DNA from: Kroppenstedtia eburnea
GTDB taxonomy: Bacteria > Bacillota > Bacilli > Thermoactinomycetales > DSM-45169
DNA length: 64,000 bases
Direction: 5' to 3'
Assembly (NCBI RefSeq): GCF_013282215.1
Contig: NZ_CP048103.1
Location: forward strand, 2,294,001 to 2,358,000
Shown: piece by piece, positions 61,534-64,000 of the stretch
How positions within the stretch are numbered: the stretch's first letter is position 1
Layout: each line of letters starts with the position of its first letter
Notes under the pieces: generated by a model
Database searches by the model: none
Told to the model about the DNA's origin: nothing
Seen by the model: the letters and a program-made list of their open reading frames with translations, nothing else
Translations under genes and position numbers: made by a program

Positions 61534-63168
61534 TCACTCCTCAGACACGTTTTCTTGATCTGGAGGGAAGCTCCGATTGCCTCTCTGTTTAAGTAATTGC
61601 TGTGCAATGGTAAAACCAATAAGGAATGCGGGAGCTGAGGTGTTACCATCCACAGTGAAGGGGACAATGGAATCATCGGCGACGATCAGGTCTTTTACTC
61701 CATGCACCCTTCCTTGACGATCCACCACCCCACCCTTTTGAAGAGGGGCCATACGAAGAGCGCCTTGTTGGTGGTGGTTATGGGCGAAGTCCTCTTTGAT
61801 AAACTGTTCCAGCTCGACATCATTATCAATGACATCCAGGGTAGGTGAAGAGATCTGATACGCTGGATCAACGGCTGCCAATCTGGCCGCTATGTTCTTG
61901 ATATAGATCTTGTAAATGTTTTTCACCGCTTCCAGGTCAGCAGGATCTTCAAGAAACGCTTCATCGGCAAGAACGATTTGTAGTGGGTCATCACTCTGGA
62001 TCTTAATGGATCCCCGGCTCTTGGGTCGCAGGTACAGGATGGTGATGGTTAATGAATCATCTGAACCGATCCCGATGAGCTGTACCCCCCGGCGAGTTGG
62101 GTCTGCTCCAGGTGTCGGATCCGGCAAAAAGGCGCCGCCTGTAAAAAGGGCATCGGGATCGTGAGGAGGTATGGGAGTATCCTTCGGATTGGCGGTAAAA
62201 ACGGCAGAGTTCAGCGTGTGATTTCTCATGTGCCGGCCCACATTGGGATTATTAAAAACAACAGAGACACCTGCTTCTTCAAGAAGCTTGGCAGGACCGA
62301 TTCCGGAAAGCATCAAAAGTTGGGTGCTGTTGATCCCTGCTGAAACAATGATTTTCTTCCGAGCAAAAGCACGAAGACACTTACCCTCTTTGAGGAATTC
62401 CACACTTTCTGCGCGCCGGTTGTTGAAAAGCACACGAAGAGCAGTGGATTTAAAGAGCACCTTCAGCTTCCGCCCGTTTACACCACGACCTTCAGGGGTC
62501 ATGATATCCGACGAAAGAAAGGCGGTTGATGAGCTTACTCGCCGGCCGTTTGGTTTCTGATATAATTGCCAGCGGGTAAAGGGGCCGATCGGGGTAGCCG
62601 GATCATTATAATCGAGAATTTCTTCGAATCCTGTTGCCTGCTCGATGGCTAAAACCAGCTTTTCGGCCATGGCGGTCGGTTCTTTTGGAGTTTGTCTGAT
62701 GTCGATTTTCCCATTAAACCCATGAACCTTGAGGTTATGGGTGTTTCCGTTGTATTTTTCCAACTTTTTAAAACTAGTGATCGCCCGCCGGGGTGACCAG
62801 AGAGGCCCCAGAAGCCTTTCCCATTCCCTGAAAACGGCCGTTGTGGGTCGTACATACTGTTCGCCGTTGATTGAAGAACCGCCTCCTGAAAGCCGACCCG
62901 TAGTCCACTCAAAAGACCTCTCGTCAAGGTCTTCCTGAGGGACCCCCTCTCCTTGCCAAAAGTATTGTGGAAAGAATCGCTCTTCAAGTTCCAAAGCAAA
63001 TGTAGAATCCCTGATCGGCCGATCTCTATCGTGATTTTCCCCCGCTTCCAAAACAAGAACGGAAGTTTTTTTATCATCGGTTAGGGTCTTGGCTATAACG
63101 GCACCTGCCGGACCGGTTCCGATAACGATATAGTCGAAAACAGATTTAACGCTTCGTTGTCGACTCAT
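61534..63168 (-). CDS. GMC-family FAD oxidoreductase
   Basis: 544 residues. YIVIGTGPAGAVIAKTLTDD is the FAD-binding loop, GRLSGGGSSINGEQYVR the second GMC signature, IIVSAGINSTQLLMLSGIGP the third. The C-terminal active site reads HNHHQQGALRMAP, then ADDSIVPFTVDGNTSAPAFLIGFTIAQQL, with the usual His and Asn. Relatives oxidise alcohols, sugars or choline; the substrate here is unknown. No signal peptide. Start ATG 63168 behind GGGGAG; 42 upstream codons are unsupported. Confidence 0.88.
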   Translation of the reverse strand: MSRQRSVKSVFDYIVIGTGPAGAVIAKTLTDDKKTSVLVLEAGENHDRDRPIRDSTFALELEERFFPQYFWQGEGVPQEDLDERSFEWTTGRLSGGGSSINGEQYVRPTTAVFREWERLLGPLWSPRRAITSFKKLEKYNGNTHNLKVHGFNGKIDIRQTPKEPTAMAEKLVLAIEQATGFEEILDYNDPATPIGPFTRWQLYQKPNGRRVSSSTAFLSSDIMTPEGRGVNGRKLKVLFKSTALRVLFNNRRAESVEFLKEGKCLRAFARKKIIVSAGINSTQLLMLSGIGPAKLLEEAGVSVVFNNPNVGRHMRNHTLNSAVFTANPKDTPIPPHDPDALFTGGAFLPDPTPGADPTRRGVQLIGIGSDDSLTITILYLRPKSRGSIKIQSDDPLQIVLADEAFLEDPADLEAVKNIYKIYIKNIAARLAAVDPAYQISSPTLDVIDNDVELEQFIKEDFAHNHHQQGALRMAPLQKGGVVDRQGRVHGVKDLIVADDSIVPFTVDGNTSAPAFLIGFTIAQQLLKQRGNRSFPPDQENVSEE

Positions 63169-63364
63169 CTCAATTCTCCCCTCATATCCAAATATGGTTA
63201 TGCTTATGACCAGGAGAGAATATGGGTGACACACAGGACATGGAGAACAACAACCAGATGTTGAAGTCCATATCGAATACAAGACGAATTCCAACAGTAA
63301 CTTCCCACCAATGGAAGGGAAACAGATTCCTGGACTTCAAGGAACTACTACTGACTCCAGAAAC
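63169..63364. other. Gene-free stretch after the GMC oxidoreductase start
   Basis: No supported coding region; a 90-codon frame from 63222 has no Shine-Dalgarno and runs through the hairpin at 63365-63400. The GMC promoter should lie here but I cannot place it. Confidence 0.5.
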
Positions 63365-63400
63365 GAAAAGGCTCTCCCCAATCAGTGGGGGGGCCTTTTC
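63365..63400. terminator. Terminator-like hairpin
   Basis: GAAAAGGCTCTCCCC pairs with GGGGGGGCCTTTTC (with G-U pairs) around AATCAGT, with T-rich right arm. No gene directly upstream on either strand, so it may be left from a lost gene. Confidence 0.55.
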
Positions 63401-63669
63401 CCTTGGATCCTTTTATAAAAAAGCCCGCCGGACGGCAAGCGATACAGATTGTTATTTGCCAATTTCTATTTTTGATGATAGACCCCCCAGATGAGTAAGA
63501 TCAGTGATCGTCCACAAAATCCCCGTATCATTTGGAACGCTGTAGACGTTCACCGTTGTGTATTACCCACCTGTTTCAGCTTTGAAAGCTTGGACCGCTG
63601 AGGCCGTAATCTTAATAATGGGGAGACTGTGATCCTTCAAAAATCTTCTGTTGTATTCTTCATCCTTTC

Positions 63670-63686
63670 TTAACTCTCTATTAACA
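63670..63686 (+). promoter_or_regulatory. PhoP-box-like tandem repeat upstream of the alkaline phosphatase
   Basis: TTAACT and TTAACA are separated by exactly five bases, the 11-base period of PhoP sites in Bacillus, 55 bases upstream of the start codon. Confidence 0.5.
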
Positions 63687-63740
63687 CCCCAACCGTATGC
63701 TTATTAATGATCGTATTACAACATAAATTGGAGGTAACAA

Positions 63741-64000
63741 ATGGTGTTCAAAAAAACACTCGGCATTACCTTAGTGTTCGCACTAATCCTTCTCACGGGC
63801 CTGGCTGTTAATTCCCAAACTGTATCAGTGCAAGCCGATCCGGTAAAAGGGAAGGTTGAAAACGTCATCTTTATGATTCCCGACGGCTATTCTTCCGCTT
63901 ATGCGACAAACTACCGTTGGTTCAAGGGTTCAACCCCTGTCATGGACAACTATCTGGTTGGGATGATGAAAACCTACTCAGCTAACACAAAGGTGACCGA
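63741..64000 (+). CDS. Alkaline phosphatase family protein (N-terminal part, cut by window edge)
   Basis: The first 86 codons are visible. A signal peptide, MVFKKTLGITLVFALILLTG, probably ends near VSVQA. The mature start ENVIFMIPDGYSSAYATNYR holds the first metal-binding Asp in the alkaline-phosphatase context (compare VILLIGDGM). ATG start behind TTGGAGG. An exported phosphatase behind PhoP-box-like repeats suggests induction under phosphate starvation. Confidence 0.85.
   Translation, partial: MVFKKTLGITLVFALILLTGLAVNSQTVSVQADPVKGKVENVIFMIPDGYSSAYATNYRWFKGSTPVMDNYLVGMMKTYSANTKVT

Noticed and set aside
63222-63494. 90-codon plus-strand frame between the GMC gene and the alkaline phosphatase
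   Set aside because: No Shine-Dalgarno, low-complexity residue use and it reads straight through the terminator-like hairpin at 63365-63400.
1-64000. CRISPR array
   Set aside because: The repeats present are dispersed, 130-315 bp long and have inverted symmetry; no regularly spaced short direct repeats or cas genes are visible.
1-64000. Prophage, restriction-modification or other classical defence system
   Set aside because: No integrase, phage structural gene, methylase-nuclease pair, toxin-antitoxin pair or known defence domain was recognised among the supported genes.

Overview
The window comes from the chromosome of an endospore-forming, fairly GC-rich member of the Bacillota (Firmicutes). 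Evidence: a Bacillus-type dcw cell-division/cell-wall cluster, spore genes (SpoVD and SpoVE types, RsfA, a CotF-type coat protein, a YhcN/YlaJ lipoprotein), bacillithiol synthesis (BshC), and gene pairs familiar from Bacillus subtilis (ylbO-ylbP-ylbQ-yllA-mraZ, ylaHIJ, yktB-speA). GTG and TTG starts behind strong Shine-Dalgarno sequences are common. Base composition and gene content suggest the Thermoactinomycetaceae or a close relative. That placement is inference.

Layout. 1-18 kb holds the dcw cluster, all on the minus strand. In transcription order it is mraZ, rsmH, ftsL, pbpB, spoVD, murE, murF, mraY, murD, ftsW/spoVE, murG, murB, murA, divIB, ftsA (cut by the left edge). 18-31 kb holds ahcY, bshC, an MFS transporter and panE. 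Next comes an intact acyl-CoA carboxylase / HMG-CoA lyase / enoyl-CoA hydratase operon (leucine/isovalerate breakdown, B. subtilis yngHGFE type), then ylbP, rsfA and a second enoyl-CoA hydratase. 31-39 kb holds a thiol-redox and sulfur operon (degenerate Lgt-like membrane protein, TlpA, CcdA, ResA, rhodanese, cysteine synthase, MidA-like methyltransferase), a VTT membrane protein, a WYL regulator and a CotF protein. 39-51 kb holds a heme monooxygenase behind a Fur-box promoter, tRNA-Ala(GGC), yla-type genes, endonuclease IV, a glycerophosphodiesterase, an FAH-family protein, leucyl aminopeptidase, yktB and arginine decarboxylase speA. 51-59 kb holds a binding-protein ABC importer paired with a HAD phosphatase, a 39-codon SR1P-like peptide gene, a GAF protein, a Y-family DNA polymerase and a PAP2 phosphatase. 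59.4-64 kb is looser and repeat-rich: a DUF4309 lipoprotein, a DUF1259 protein, a GMC oxidoreductase and the start of an alkaline phosphatase behind PhoP-box-like repeats.

Repeats are the most unusual content. Eight copies of a short palindromic element (about 130-170 bp when complete) lie between genes. All share one inverted-repeat core, but they carry two different terminal inverted repeats; one copy is a hybrid with one end of each type. Two copies supply the stop codon of the neighbouring gene. A separate 308-315 bp non-coding element with 15-bp terminal inverted repeats occurs twice. A roughly 50-bp module is found inside one member of each family. None encodes a protein, so they look like non-autonomous mobile elements (MITE-like) or structured extragenic repeats.

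Functionally most of the window is housekeeping: peptidoglycan synthesis and septation, spore formation, low-molecular-weight thiol and cytochrome-c redox chemistry, and amino-acid catabolism. The clearest regulatory reading is at the Fur, PhoP, mraZ and SR1P promoters.
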